Source: an uncultured Lachnospiraceae bacterium (lineage in GTDB: Bacteria; Bacillota; Clostridia; Lachnospirales; Lachnospiraceae). Taken from it: a stretch of DNA of 64,000 nucleotides. The stretch lies in NCBI GenBank assembly GCA_910579735.1, contig CAJTUZ010000006.1:97289-161288 (forward strand), written 5' to 3'. Each line of letters starts with the position of its first letter. Positions within the stretch are counted from its first letter, which is position 1. This document shows, piece by piece, positions 8,380 through 16,874 of the stretch. The position numbers were made by a program, and so were the translations under genes. The notes below the pieces were generated by a model that saw only the letters and a program-made list of their open reading frames with translations, ran no database searches and had not been told where the DNA came from.

Positions 8380-8946
8380 TCAGTTTTTTTCATTTTTTTC
8401 TGTTTTTCGTAAAAACACATGTTTATTTGTTTTATATAATTTTTCTTTTGTAATGGAAAAACCCAAAGATTCTGCATAGGAAAAGTCGGTTTTATCCATC
8501 GCTTCGACTACGATCAGCGTATTTTCCGTTACATAGGGCATCTCCCTTAGGCAGGAAAGAACACGTCTTTCAAAATCCTGCTCATAAGGCGGATCCATGA
8601 AGATAACATCGGCTTCTTTCTCATGAATACCAAAAAGCGCGCTTAACACATCCTGTTTTAAAACGGTGGCGTCCTCTTCCATCCTGGTAAATTTCAGGTT
8701 GTCCAGAATGCAGGCCGCCGCTTCTTTGCTATTTTCCACGAAATATGCGTGAGATGCGCCTCTGCTCAACGCTTCGATACCGATGCCGCCGCTTCCGCTG
8801 AATAAGTCGATAAAAATACTGTCGGGCAGATACGGCTGTAACATATTAAACAATGTCTCTTTGATCCGGTCGGTCGTCGGTCTTGTTTCCGTACCGGCAG
8901 GCGTCTTTAACTTTAAACTTCTTGCTTTTCCTGCGATAACACGCAT
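8380..8946 (-). CDS. rsmD: 16S rRNA (guanine966-N2)-methyltransferase
   Basis: 188 residues, typical for RsmD. The SAM-binding motif is FIDLFSGSGGIGIEALSRGA and the N6/N2-methyltransferase catalytic motif is DPPY. The N-terminal RVIAGKARSLKLKTP and RPTTDRIKETLFN are family hallmarks. It methylates G966 in the small ribosomal subunit. AAGGAG lies 7 bases before ATG 8946. It is followed by coaD. Confidence 0.97.
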   Translation of the reverse strand: MRVIAGKARSLKLKTPAGTETRPTTDRIKETLFNMLQPYLPDSIFIDLFSGSGGIGIEALSRGASHAYFVENSKEAAACILDNLKFTRMEEDATVLKQDVLSALFGIHEKEADVIFMDPPYEQDFERRVLSCLREMPYVTENTLIVVEAMDKTDFSYAESLGFSITKEKLYKTNKHVFLRKTEKNEKN

Positions 8947-8980
8947 TTGTTTTCTCCTTCTAAGCAGGCGGACGGCATGG

Positions 8981-9003
8981 GATTCCGGTATTTTTACCGG
9001 GAT
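8981..9003. repeat. Inverted repeat between parC and rsmD
   Basis: CCGGTA and TACCGG flank a four-base T loop in the 64-bp gap after the parC stop. One mismatch further out the stem continues. No T-run follows on the minus strand, so it is a weak terminator at best; it may be an mRNA-processing or stabilising hairpin. Confidence 0.4.
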
Positions 9004-9010
9004 CGAACTG

Positions 9011-11251
9011 TCAGACGCGCACCTTTACGCCCTTACTGTCCCTGTTTCCTAATTTGAGTTTGTTAAGTTCAATTGTTTTCTCTTTATAGAGGATCGTTTT
9101 ATCGTCTGTGTTTCTGGTGTAATAAACGGCTTCCAGCTCATCATCGGCAGAAAGTTTCATTCCGCGGACTCCTACTGCGCCTTTTTTCTTCTCCGGTATC
9201 TGATCTACGGTAAAACGCAGGAAGAAGCCGCCCTTAGACTGTAAAATAATGTGATGCTGCTGCGTATAAGTGACCACGCTTATTACTTCATCGCCTTCCT
9301 GTAATTTGGTGGCGGCTACGGTCCTCTTGGATACGTCGAACTCTCCGCCGTCTACGATCTTCAACATGGAAAGTTTGGTGGCGAAAATAACTCTGTAAAG
9401 ATTTAAATCCGTCTGGCTTGCCGCATAGACAATATTTTCTCTGGCGGAATCATAGTTACTGATATTGTCAACCGGAACGCCCTTATCGCGCAGCTTCCCG
9501 AAAGGAAGGTCTGCGGCTTTGACCGTATGAAGCTGTCCCGTATTGGTAAAAAAGCAGATCTTCCCTGTATTTTTACATTGAAATACGTATTTGTTCTCTG
9601 AAAGGACGGTTTCTTTATTGCGTTCAAATGTCTGCAGATCGATGGTTCTGGCATAACCGAAACGGTCCATCAGGAAACAGATGTCCATTTCTTCTATTTT
9701 TTTCTCTACGAATACGGCTTCTTCGGCGTTGGTGATCTCGGTTCTTCTCTTTCTGGCATAAGATTCTTTGATCTCGTCAAGCTCGTTTATGATGACCTGT
9801 GCCATGGAATCACGCCTTGCAAGGATATCCTCATAGCGGTAAATATTGGCCATTGTTTCTTCATGATCGTTGATCAGCGCTTCTATTTCGAGGCCGATCA
9901 GTTTATAAAGACGCATCTCCAAGATTGCGGCAGCCTGTTTTTCGGAGAACATAAGCTGTGCCGCCATAATTTTGGATTCCCTGGAGCGGAACCTGATACC
10001 CTCCGTTTTGCCTTCTACAAGACAGGCTTTCGCCATAGCTCTGTCTTTGGAACCGCGCAGAATTTCAATGATCAGATCGATCACATTGCAGGCTTTGATC
10101 AGACCCTCCTGGATTTCTTTTTTATCCAGCTCTTTTTCGAGCAGATTTTTATATTTGCGCGTAGTCACTTCGAAACGGAAATCAACATTGGCTTTAATGA
10201 TCTGTTTTAATCCCATAGTCTCCGGCCGGTCGTTTGCGATCGCAAGCATGTTGACGCCGAAGGTATCTTCCAGACGGGTCTTTTTATAGAGCATATTTTT
10301 GAAGTTTTCCACATCAGCGTCTTTGCGCAGCTCAATAACGATGCGGATGCCTTCTTTGGAAGACTGGTTTGTAATGTCCACAATATCCTGCGTTTTTTTC
10401 GTTTCCGCAAGCGATGCGACATCCATTAAAAATTTGCCGATATTGGCGCCGATCATCGTATAGGGAATTTCCGTAATGATCAGATTGATCTTACCGCCTT
10501 TGGCCTTTTCTACTTCGACTTTACCGCGGATCTTGATCTTGCCGGTACCGGTTTCATAAATATGCACAAGCTCGTCTTTGTTGATCACGATACCGCCTGT
10601 CGGAAAGTCCGGCCCTTTGATATAGCGCATCAGCTCTCCTGTCGTAATATTTTCGTCCTGCATATAGGCTTTGGTCGCATTGATGACTTCCGCAAGGTTA
10701 TGCGGCGGTATATTGGTAGCCATACCGACGGCAATGCCTTCCGAACCGTTGACGAGCAGATTGGGTATCTTGACAGGAAGAACGCTTGGTTCCTTCTCCG
10801 TTTCGTCAAAGTTGGGCATAAAGTCCACGACATCTTTATCTAAGTCGGCTAAGAAGGCTTCCTGTGTGATCCGTTCTAAACGTGCTTCCGTATAACGCAT
10901 GGCCGCGGCGCCGTCACCTTCGATATTACCGAAGTTGCCGTGTCCATCGATTAAAGGAAGGCCCTTTTTGAAATCCTGTGTCATGACTACGAGTGCATCA
11001 TAGATGGAACTGTCGCCGTGCGGATGATATTTACCCATCGTATCACCGACGATACGGGCCGATTTACGGTACGGCCTGTCATAACGGATGCCGAGTTCAT
11101 ACATATCATAAAGCGTTCTTCTCTGCACAGGCTTTAAACCATCCCGCACATCAGGGAGCGCTCTGGCAATGATGACGCTCATGGCATAATCGATATAGGA
11201 TTTCCGCATGATTTCGGAATATTCGGTTTTGATGATTCTGTTATCGTCCAT
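9011..11251 (-). CDS. parC: Type II topoisomerase subunit A, ParC-like
   Basis: 746 residues. The DNA-cutting tyrosine is Tyr120 in AAMRYTEARL. The quinolone region keeps Ser81 and Asp85 (GDSSIYD), the usual sensitive-type residues. The C-terminal domain carries beta-pinwheel repeats, but the canonical GyrA box (QRRGGKG) that lets gyrase wrap DNA and supercoil it is not seen, and the protein is shorter than GyrA. This favours topoisomerase IV (decatenation) over gyrase. It follows the ParE/GyrB-like gene after 88 bp, as expected for the partner subunit. Lachnospiraceae genomes usually carry gyrB-gyrA elsewhere near the origin. Confidence 0.88.
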   Translation of the reverse strand: MDDNRIIKTEYSEIMRKSYIDYAMSVIIARALPDVRDGLKPVQRRTLYDMYELGIRYDRPYRKSARIVGDTMGKYHPHGDSSIYDALVVMTQDFKKGLPLIDGHGNFGNIEGDGAAAMRYTEARLERITQEAFLADLDKDVVDFMPNFDETEKEPSVLPVKIPNLLVNGSEGIAVGMATNIPPHNLAEVINATKAYMQDENITTGELMRYIKGPDFPTGGIVINKDELVHIYETGTGKIKIRGKVEVEKAKGGKINLIITEIPYTMIGANIGKFLMDVASLAETKKTQDIVDITNQSSKEGIRIVIELRKDADVENFKNMLYKKTRLEDTFGVNMLAIANDRPETMGLKQIIKANVDFRFEVTTRKYKNLLEKELDKKEIQEGLIKACNVIDLIIEILRGSKDRAMAKACLVEGKTEGIRFRSRESKIMAAQLMFSEKQAAAILEMRLYKLIGLEIEALINDHEETMANIYRYEDILARRDSMAQVIINELDEIKESYARKRRTEITNAEEAVFVEKKIEEMDICFLMDRFGYARTIDLQTFERNKETVLSENKYVFQCKNTGKICFFTNTGQLHTVKAADLPFGKLRDKGVPVDNISNYDSARENIVYAASQTDLNLYRVIFATKLSMLKIVDGGEFDVSKRTVAATKLQEGDEVISVVTYTQQHHIILQSKGGFFLRFTVDQIPEKKKGAVGVRGMKLSADDELEAVYYTRNTDDKTILYKEKTIELNKLKLGNRDSKGVKVRV

Positions 11252-11268
11252 TTGTTTTGACCTTCTTA

Positions 11269-11295
11269 GTTCTATGTATTCATGGTTCTATGTAT
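11269..11295. repeat. Two 11-bp direct repeats between parE and parC
   Basis: GTTCTATGTAT occurs at 11269-11279 and again at 11285-11295, a 16-bp period, in the 88-bp gap upstream of parC. It may be a remnant of duplication or a protein-binding site. Confidence 0.5.
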
Positions 11296-11339
11296 ATCAG
11301 AAAAACGTGCCTCTTTATGAATGCCGGATGGTACGGACG

Positions 11340-13262
11340 TTAAATATCCAGCTCCGCTTCCGTCGCATGACGGTAGATGAATTCTTTACGCGGCGGTACT
11401 TCGGTTCCCATAAGCATTTCCGTTACTTCGGAAGCCATGCGGGCATCTTCGATTTCTACGAGCTTTAACAGTCTTGTTTCCGGGTCAAGCGTTGTTTCCC
11501 AGAGCTGATCGGCATCCATTTCACCCAGACCCTTATAGCGCTGCAGCGTAAACGGCCCTTTATGCCTTTTTCTGTATTTTTCAAGCGCTTTATCGTCGTA
11601 AAGGTATTCTTCTTTTCCTTTTGAAGGCATGGCTTTGTAGAGCGGCGGCATGGCAATATAAACATGCCCTTCGTAGATCAGTTCCGGCATAAACCGGTAG
11701 AATAAAGTGAGGAGCAGCGTGGAAATATGGGCGCCGTCAACGTCGGCATCGGCCATAATAATGATCTTGTCATAACGGAGTCTGGAAATATCGAAATCAT
11801 TGCCGTATCCTTCCGAGAAACCGCAGCCGAACGCATTGATCATGGTTTTGATTTCAGCATTGGCAAGAATTTTATCGATGCTGGCCTTTTCCACATTCAA
11901 GATCTTGCCGCGGATCGGTAAGATGGCCTGAAACATGCGGTCTCTTGCCGTTTTGGCGCTGCCGCCCGCAGAATCTCCTTCGACGATAAAGATTTCGCAT
12001 TTGGAAGCGTCTTTGGATTCACAGTTGGCGAGTTTGCCGTTGGAATCAAAAGAAAACTTCTGTTTTGTCAGCATATTGGTTCTGGCTTTCTCTTCCGCCT
12101 TCCGGATTTTTGCCGCTTTCTCGGCACAGCCGATGATACTCTTTAACGTATCCAGATTTCTGTCAAAATATCTGACGATCTCGTCTCCGGTCACTTTCGC
12201 CACGACTTTGGAAGCGTCCTGGTTATCGAGTTTGGTCTTCGTCTGCCCTTCAAAGCGCGGATCGGGATGCTTGATGGAGATAACTGCGGTCATACCGTTT
12301 CTGACATCGGCGCCCGTGAAGTTCACATCTTTCTCTTTTAGAATATTCAGACCTCTCGCGTAAGTATTGATCACATTCGTAAACATTGTTTTAAAACCGG
12401 TCAGATGTGTTCCGCCCTCGGCATTGTAAATGTTGTTACAAAATCCCAGGACGTTTTCATGAAATTCATTTACATACTGCAGGGCGACTTCTACCGCAAT
12501 CCCTTCCGATTCGCCCCGAAAATAAATGACATCATGGATCGCTTCTTTGGATTTGTTCATATCCTTGATAAAACCGACGATCCCTTCCGGTTCATGATAT
12601 TCGATATGCTCCGGCACTTCCTGTCTGCGGTCTTCAAATACGATCGTTAGGTTGGGATTTAAGTAGGCCGTCTCATGAAGACGGCTTTTGACGTCGTCTT
12701 CCTTGAACCGGGTCTTGTCGAAGATCGTATCGTCCGGCAGAAAAGAAATCCTGGTACCGGTCTCCTTTGTTTTACCGATCACCGGCAACAGACCGTCTTT
12801 CAGTTCCAGAACAGGGATACCGCGTTCATATTTGTCTTCATAAATATGACCTTCCGTCTTAACCGTAACGTGCAGCCATTCGGAAAGCGCATTAACGACC
12901 GATGAACCTACGCCGTGTAAACCACCGCTTGTCTTATAAGCTTCATTATCGAATTTACCGCCTGCATGGAGCGTTGTAAAAACAAGACGTTCGGCGCTGA
13001 TCCCTTTTTCATGCATGCCGACCGGAATACCGCGTCCATCGTCTTCAATTGTGGCGGAGCCATCGGCCTCAAGGGTGACATATATCGTATTGCAGTATCC
13101 GGCCAAGTGCTCGTCTACCGCATTATCTACAATCTCATAGATCAGATGGTTCAGGCCCTTTGTAGAGACACTGCCGATATACATACCGGGCCTGACTCTG
13201 ACAGCCTCCAAACCTTCTAATACAGTGATGCTGGAAGCATCATATTTGTTTGCATTTGCCAT
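11340..13262 (-). CDS. parE: Type II topoisomerase subunit B, ParE-like
   Basis: 640 residues from ATG 13262, chosen because MANANKYDASSITVLEGLEAVRVRPGMYIG matches the usual N-terminus and AGAGG lies 10 bases upstream. The open frame continues to 13364 but without family similarity. GHKL ATPase motifs are visible (EIVDNAVDEHLAG, IEDDGRGIPV, GGLHGVGSSVVNALS). The TOPRIM residues EGDSAGGSAK and DADVDGAHI follow. It supplies ATP hydrolysis and the metal site for the ParC-like cutting subunit encoded downstream. Confidence 0.9.
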   Translation of the reverse strand: MANANKYDASSITVLEGLEAVRVRPGMYIGSVSTKGLNHLIYEIVDNAVDEHLAGYCNTIYVTLEADGSATIEDDGRGIPVGMHEKGISAERLVFTTLHAGGKFDNEAYKTSGGLHGVGSSVVNALSEWLHVTVKTEGHIYEDKYERGIPVLELKDGLLPVIGKTKETGTRISFLPDDTIFDKTRFKEDDVKSRLHETAYLNPNLTIVFEDRRQEVPEHIEYHEPEGIVGFIKDMNKSKEAIHDVIYFRGESEGIAVEVALQYVNEFHENVLGFCNNIYNAEGGTHLTGFKTMFTNVINTYARGLNILKEKDVNFTGADVRNGMTAVISIKHPDPRFEGQTKTKLDNQDASKVVAKVTGDEIVRYFDRNLDTLKSIIGCAEKAAKIRKAEEKARTNMLTKQKFSFDSNGKLANCESKDASKCEIFIVEGDSAGGSAKTARDRMFQAILPIRGKILNVEKASIDKILANAEIKTMINAFGCGFSEGYGNDFDISRLRYDKIIIMADADVDGAHISTLLLTLFYRFMPELIYEGHVYIAMPPLYKAMPSKGKEEYLYDDKALEKYRKRHKGPFTLQRYKGLGEMDADQLWETTLDPETRLLKLVEIEDARMASEVTEMLMGTEVPPRKEFIYRHATEAELDI

Positions 13263-13376
13263 TTGGGAATACCTCTTTTGATAAACATTCGTGAATAGTT
13301 TAACATAAATTTCTAAAAAAGCAAAGGGCAAAAGAATCTTACGACAGGCGGAATATAAAAACAATCCCGGAAGAAT

Positions 13377-14114
13377 CTACAGAGGGACGCTGTACAAATA
13401 TTCCCTTCCTCGTTTACCAATTCGGTCAACAAGTTTCATATGGTGTAAAATATGGAGGGTTATCTGTGCCAGGTCGCGCCGGATATGTGCGGCAGCGGCA
13501 AATTCTCTGGCGGTAAAATCCTCTTCTAACGAGAGGGGGATGATCTGGATAAAATCTTCGTATCTTTCAATATGAATCTCATCATATAAAGTGAGCGGCA
13601 TTCTGTCATAGCGGCTGCCTTTTTTTCTCCTGCCCCTGCCCTGGCTTCTCAGCATACGATATTCGTCCATATCGATCAGCGGAAAAGCGAAAGAAAGATT
13701 CGGATGCGTCAGGTAGTCTTTGATTTTATACAGCTCCGGAAAGGCGCTGTAAATACTTCCGGTTACCGGTGATTTGCGTTTTCCGGAAAGAGAACCGGTT
13801 TCTTCGTCCATGTATATGATCCAGCTGTAATGGGAAATGGGCAGCACTACCGTAACCGGGTAGGAAGGCAGAAAAGTTCCCAGTTTATCACGCAGACGGT
13901 TAAAATTACCGTTTTGGATTTCGATGATCCGGCTTCCTGTATAAATGTCTGCAATATAACCGTCTATCGGAACTTCATGATAGTCCGGATTGGGTTCGTA
14001 ATACAGTTTCATGACAGCATGTACGGTTTTTTCCTGCAATGTGCCGAAACCGTGCGGATCATGTTTGTTTAACAGTACTTTCACTTTGGCCTGTTCAAAT
14101 GCTTCGGGATTCAT
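13377..14114 (-). CDS. Conserved protein with PD-(D/E)XK-like core and winged-helix C-terminus
   Basis: 245 residues of no family I can name with certainty. Residues 25-80 hold a pattern typical of the PD-(D/E)XK nuclease fold: a helix with Glu28, a strand ending in Asp56 (GYIADIYTG) and a strand with Glu65-x-Gln67 (RIIEIQNGNFNRLRDKL), where Gln replaces the usual Lys. The last 45 residues (AREFAAAAHIRRDLAQITLHILHHMKLV and beyond) look like a winged helix-turn-helix ending in a beta wing. The middle has a basic patch (GRGRRKKGSR). It could be a DNA-binding nuclease or a non-catalytic derivative. It lies upstream of parE, 114 bp away, and is divergent from the cyclase gene. Confidence 0.75.
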   Translation of the reverse strand: MNPEAFEQAKVKVLLNKHDPHGFGTLQEKTVHAVMKLYYEPNPDYHEVPIDGYIADIYTGSRIIEIQNGNFNRLRDKLGTFLPSYPVTVVLPISHYSWIIYMDEETGSLSGKRKSPVTGSIYSAFPELYKIKDYLTHPNLSFAFPLIDMDEYRMLRSQGRGRRKKGSRYDRMPLTLYDEIHIERYEDFIQIIPLSLEEDFTAREFAAAAHIRRDLAQITLHILHHMKLVDRIGKRGREYLYSVPL

Positions 14115-14140
14115 GTGTATTTTATCTCTTTCTTTTACTG

Positions 14141-14154
14141 TACCGCCTGCGGTA
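14141..14154. promoter_or_regulatory. Palindrome in the divergent 14.1-14.27 kb promoter region
   Basis: TACCGC and GCGGTA are perfect 6-bp arms around a two-base centre, 27 bp upstream of the minus-strand gene and 26 bp before the cyclase -35. It could be an operator serving either direction. The 154-bp gap holds nothing else except the cyclase promoter. Confidence 0.35.
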
Positions 14155-14179
14155 AATACAGGCTTGTCTGAATTTATAA

Positions 14180-14208
14180 TTTACTTTACAGGGTTTTTGC
14201 TATATAAT
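14180..14208 (+). promoter_or_regulatory. Promoter of the diguanylate cyclase gene
   Basis: -35 TTTACT (14180-14185), 17-bp spacer, -10 TATAAT (14203-14208), 60 bp before the start codon. The -10 is consensus and the -35 matches 4 of 6 positions. Confidence 0.6.
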
Positions 14209-14268
14209 GAAAGAAATTTTGAATTTATTATATCACATAAAATACTGATCAAGGAACACTATTGACCC

Positions 14269-15375
14269 ATGAAAAATATATTGGAAAAAGAAAAAATAAT
14301 AAATTTTCTAAGACGCCATATTGTCAGGGACAGTTTTCGCTATAACCTGATCATATATTCCATTACATTGGTGCATGTTGTTCTTGTGCTGCTTTTTTGT
14401 CTGCTGAATATCTTTCCGCTTGTCCTTTTCAATATCGGCAGCGTGATCATTTATCTGTGCTGCGCCAATACGATCCGGCTCAAAGGATCATTAATCAATG
14501 TTTTTTTCACCACGTATGTTGAAATTATTGCACATTCTTTTGTCGCCACGATCTGTATCGGATGGCGGTTCGGCTTTCCGCAGTATATTATCGGCCTGAT
14601 TCCGTTCGGTTATTATATGTGCTATACGCTGATGACCGGTATCAGAAAATATGTGATCGCAACGGTGCTCGGCGTTGCCGCGTTCTGCTCTTTTATCGGA
14701 TGCCGTACGATCTCTTTGTGGTCCGGCGCTATCTATGAACTGGATGTTTCCAAATTTGCGGAACTTGGTATCTATATTTTTAACTCTATCTGCAATTTCG
14801 GTTTTCTTTTGCTTGTAACCTTTGTTTTTGTTATGGAGATGCATGAGGCAACTGTGAAACTGAGCAGTCAGAATGCCATTTTGGATAAGCTGGCAAGTAT
14901 CGATCCTTTGACGGGGTTATATAACCGCCGCAGTATGCAGGTATTTTTAAATCATGCGTTGGAATCTGACGAGGCTTTCTGCCTTGTCATGTGTGATATC
15001 GATAACTTTAAAAAGGTAAACGATACCTACGGGCATGATTTTGGTGATATTGTCTTGAAAGATATTGCCAGAATCATTCAGCAGCAGGTAAAGGATCATG
15101 GTTATGTATGCCGCTGGGGCGGTGAGGAGATCCTTATTCTCAGCAATGACAGACTCGATCATACGTGCCGGATCGCGGAAAACATCCGCCGTAATGTTGC
15201 CGATCATATTTTTCATTTTCAGGATAAATTTATTCGCTGCTCTCTCACGCTCGGCGTTGCAGCGCACAAGAGCGGGAATTCCGTCGAAGACACGATCATG
15301 CATGCAGACAGCAGACTTTATTACGGCAAACAGCATGGAAAAAACAGGGTTGTATCTTCGCACGATACCCCCTGA
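14269..15375 (+). CDS. Membrane diguanylate cyclase (GGDEF)
   Basis: 368 residues. About six hydrophobic helices fill residues 25-190 with no recognised sensor domain. A GGDEF domain follows, starting with IDPLTGLYNRR. The active-site motif reads GGEEI rather than GGEEF. The metal-binding aspartates are present (MCDIDNFKKVNDTYGHDFGD). The inhibitory RxxD site is absent: Lys and Gly occupy the expected Arg and Asp places. It should make cyclic di-GMP from two GTP, probably without product inhibition, if the Phe-to-Ile change is tolerated. It is one of three plus-strand genes, has its own promoter and is convergent with the next gene. Confidence 0.88.
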   Translation: MKNILEKEKIINFLRRHIVRDSFRYNLIIYSITLVHVVLVLLFCLLNIFPLVLFNIGSVIIYLCCANTIRLKGSLINVFFTTYVEIIAHSFVATICIGWRFGFPQYIIGLIPFGYYMCYTLMTGIRKYVIATVLGVAAFCSFIGCRTISLWSGAIYELDVSKFAELGIYIFNSICNFGFLLLVTFVFVMEMHEATVKLSSQNAILDKLASIDPLTGLYNRRSMQVFLNHALESDEAFCLVMCDIDNFKKVNDTYGHDFGDIVLKDIARIIQQQVKDHGYVCRWGGEEILILSNDRLDHTCRIAENIRRNVADHIFHFQDKFIRCSLTLGVAAHKSGNSVEDTIMHADSRLYYGKQHGKNRVVSSHDTP

Positions 15376-15410
15376 TCCGATCGTATCTTATGCTGTACAT
15401 ATGCCCTGTT

Positions 15411-16151
15411 TTATAGTTTCTTTGTATTTCTGTCTCCGTAAAGGATCCTCTCTCTATCGGAAGCGTTCGGCTCCACCATTTTCCCGTTTCTGTCATAATA
15501 AGTAAGAAGCGTTGAATTTCTGGCAATAGTCTTTCTGCCGTTGTCCGTTAACAGGCTGATAACCCGGTCTAAATCTCCGCTCTTTAAATAGGGCTGGATC
15601 TCATGGTCTAAAAGCACTTCATTGCGGTATCTGGCATAGGCAGCTTCCTGCGGCGTTGCATAGACCATCTCCGATACTTCATCAGATCCCGTCGGCTCTG
15701 CGCCGGTGCGTGCACCATTCTTATCTGCAGCAGATGCGCTCTCTTCCTGTACGACATCTACTGCCGGCGGTTCATTCCATATTTTATAAAAGAAGTCTTT
15801 GACGGCGGCGATCGCTGCAGCTGCAAATTCTTTGACCGATTCAAGCAAAGGCAGCTGTCCGGCAAGCGATCCGGTCCCTTTCGCTCCGGCCGCAGTCCCA
15901 GCCGATGCCCTGCCGGCATTCGCCATACGCCCGTTATTAGAGATTTCAAGCCTGACGCCGTTTTGTTCTGCAGACTGTCCTGTTTCCTTCGCGGCATCTT
16001 CCTTGTCGTCTTTTTCTTTCGTTTCCGGATTTAACTGCTCGTTTTTATAATCAAGGCTGAATTTCTCTCCGGTATCCGAAACTTTTATGTTTTTGATTTT
16101 CGTATATTCATAATAATTGTTTCCGTTAATTCTTTCAATTCTGTTATCCAT
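15411..16151 (-). CDS. Conserved hypothetical protein with predicted leaderless start
   Basis: 246 residues, family not recognised. The N-terminal 35 residues (GNNYYEYTKI) and the C-terminal 75 residues (ARYRNEVLLDHEIQPYLKSG, SDRERILYGDRN) look structured. The middle is low-complexity, rich in Ala, Gly, Glu and Lys, with one possible amphipathic helix (SVKEFAAAAIAAVKDFFYKIW). No signal peptide is seen. There is no ribosome site: only six T bases separate the -10 hexamer from ATG 16151. The neighbours are a cyclase and a small membrane protein, which gives no clear clue to function. Confidence 0.75.
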   Translation of the reverse strand: MDNRIERINGNNYYEYTKIKNIKVSDTGEKFSLDYKNEQLNPETKEKDDKEDAAKETGQSAEQNGVRLEISNNGRMANAGRASAGTAAGAKGTGSLAGQLPLLESVKEFAAAAIAAVKDFFYKIWNEPPAVDVVQEESASAADKNGARTGAEPTGSDEVSEMVYATPQEAAYARYRNEVLLDHEIQPYLKSGDLDRVISLLTDNGRKTIARNSTLLTYYDRNGKMVEPNASDRERILYGDRNTKKL

Positions 16152-16157
16152 AAAAAA

Positions 16158-16186
16158 ATTATAACAACAGCTACATTTTTTTGCAA
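16158..16186 (-). promoter_or_regulatory. Promoter placing the transcript start at the ATG
   Basis: On the minus strand: -35 TTGCAA (16181-16186), 17-bp spacer, -10 TATAAT (16158-16163). The start codon A is at 16151, seven bases past the -10, which is the expected transcription start. The -35 overlaps the region just outside the previous gene's stop. A leaderless mRNA is predicted. Confidence 0.6.
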
Positions 16187-16635
16187 TAATATATTTGCAG
16201 TCCCTTTTGTACTAAAAGAAGAAAAACGCCGCATATTAAAAGGGTGACAAAAACAACCGGATCAAAATAGCCGGCGATGATACTTGCACCGATGATCAAA
16301 ACGCCGCATGTATAAAGCGCTCTTCCGCCGGATTTATTTTCGATCGCAGCAGTTCTTTCGTCATGCACCTTAATATAAAAAGATCTGAGAGCTTCTTCAT
16401 TCTGTAAGATTTTGCGGAAGGTTACTATATTTTTCAAAGCATAAAGAAGGAATACGATAACAATACCCAACTGGAATCCGCTGAAAAAATCCGCAAAATT
16501 TTCGGTGCTGCTTAACTGCGCATTGGCCGGCTGGAGAGCTTTCCAACCATATGTAGCCATTAAAATGGCAAAAAGCGCACACAATCTTCCCCAATATGTT
16601 AATTTATCCTTTACTTCCTGTTTCATCTTCTCCAT
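16171..16635 (-). CDS. Small integral membrane protein paired with an XRE regulator
   Basis: 154 residues with four hydrophobic helices (about 16-33, 51-70, 105-124, 126-147) and a short cytoplasmic charged loop between the second and third (NEEALRSFYIKVHDERTAAIENKSGGRA). It resembles the DUF6442/DUF3796-like membrane proteins that Firmicutes encode directly after a small XRE repressor; this family placement is by general pattern only. A strong ribosome site GGAGGAG precedes ATG, and only 2 bp separate it from the XRE stop, so the pair is one operon. Confidence 0.78.
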   Translation of the reverse strand: MEKMKQEVKDKLTYWGRLCALFAILMATYGWKALQPANAQLSSTENFADFFSGFQLGIVIVFLLYALKNIVTFRKILQNEEALRSFYIKVHDERTAAIENKSGGRALYTCGVLIIGASIIAGYFDPVVFVTLLICGVFLLLVQKGLQIYYCKKM

Positions 16636-16637
16636 CG

Positions 16638-16844
16638 TTAAATCTCCTCCATCTCTGAAAAGTCAAATACTTCTTCTATCGGCAGTCCAAAATAATGAGC
16701 AATTTTATATGCCAGCATCAGGGACGCCGTATATTTTTCTACTTCGATCGAAGTAATCGTCTGCCTCGTTGTGCCGACAGCATTTGCCAGTTCTTCCTGA
16801 GACAGCTTTCTTGCTTTGCGCAGTTCTTTTATTCTCGTTTTCAT
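16638..16844 (-). CDS. XRE-family HTH transcriptional regulator
   Basis: 68 residues, essentially one helix-turn-helix domain (RKARKLSQEELANAVGTTRQTITSIE), similar to the short YozG/YvaO-type regulators. GAGG lies about 6 bases before ATG. Its own promoter carries three copies of a GCTTTGCA-type half-site at 23-bp pitch, so autoregulation is likely. It is cotranscribed with the membrane protein, whose expression it probably controls. Confidence 0.92.
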   Translation of the reverse strand: MKTRIKELRKARKLSQEELANAVGTTRQTITSIEVEKYTASLMLAYKIAHYFGLPIEEVFDFSEMEEI

Positions 16845-16874
16845 TCATCCTCGCTTTCTGCCAGCAGGCGTATT

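Noticed and set aside
9011..13262. DNA gyrase (gyrA/gyrB) identity for the topoisomerase pair
   Set aside because: The A subunit is 746 residues and lacks a visible GyrA box, so topoisomerase IV is more likely; a genome-wide check for gyrBA would settle it.
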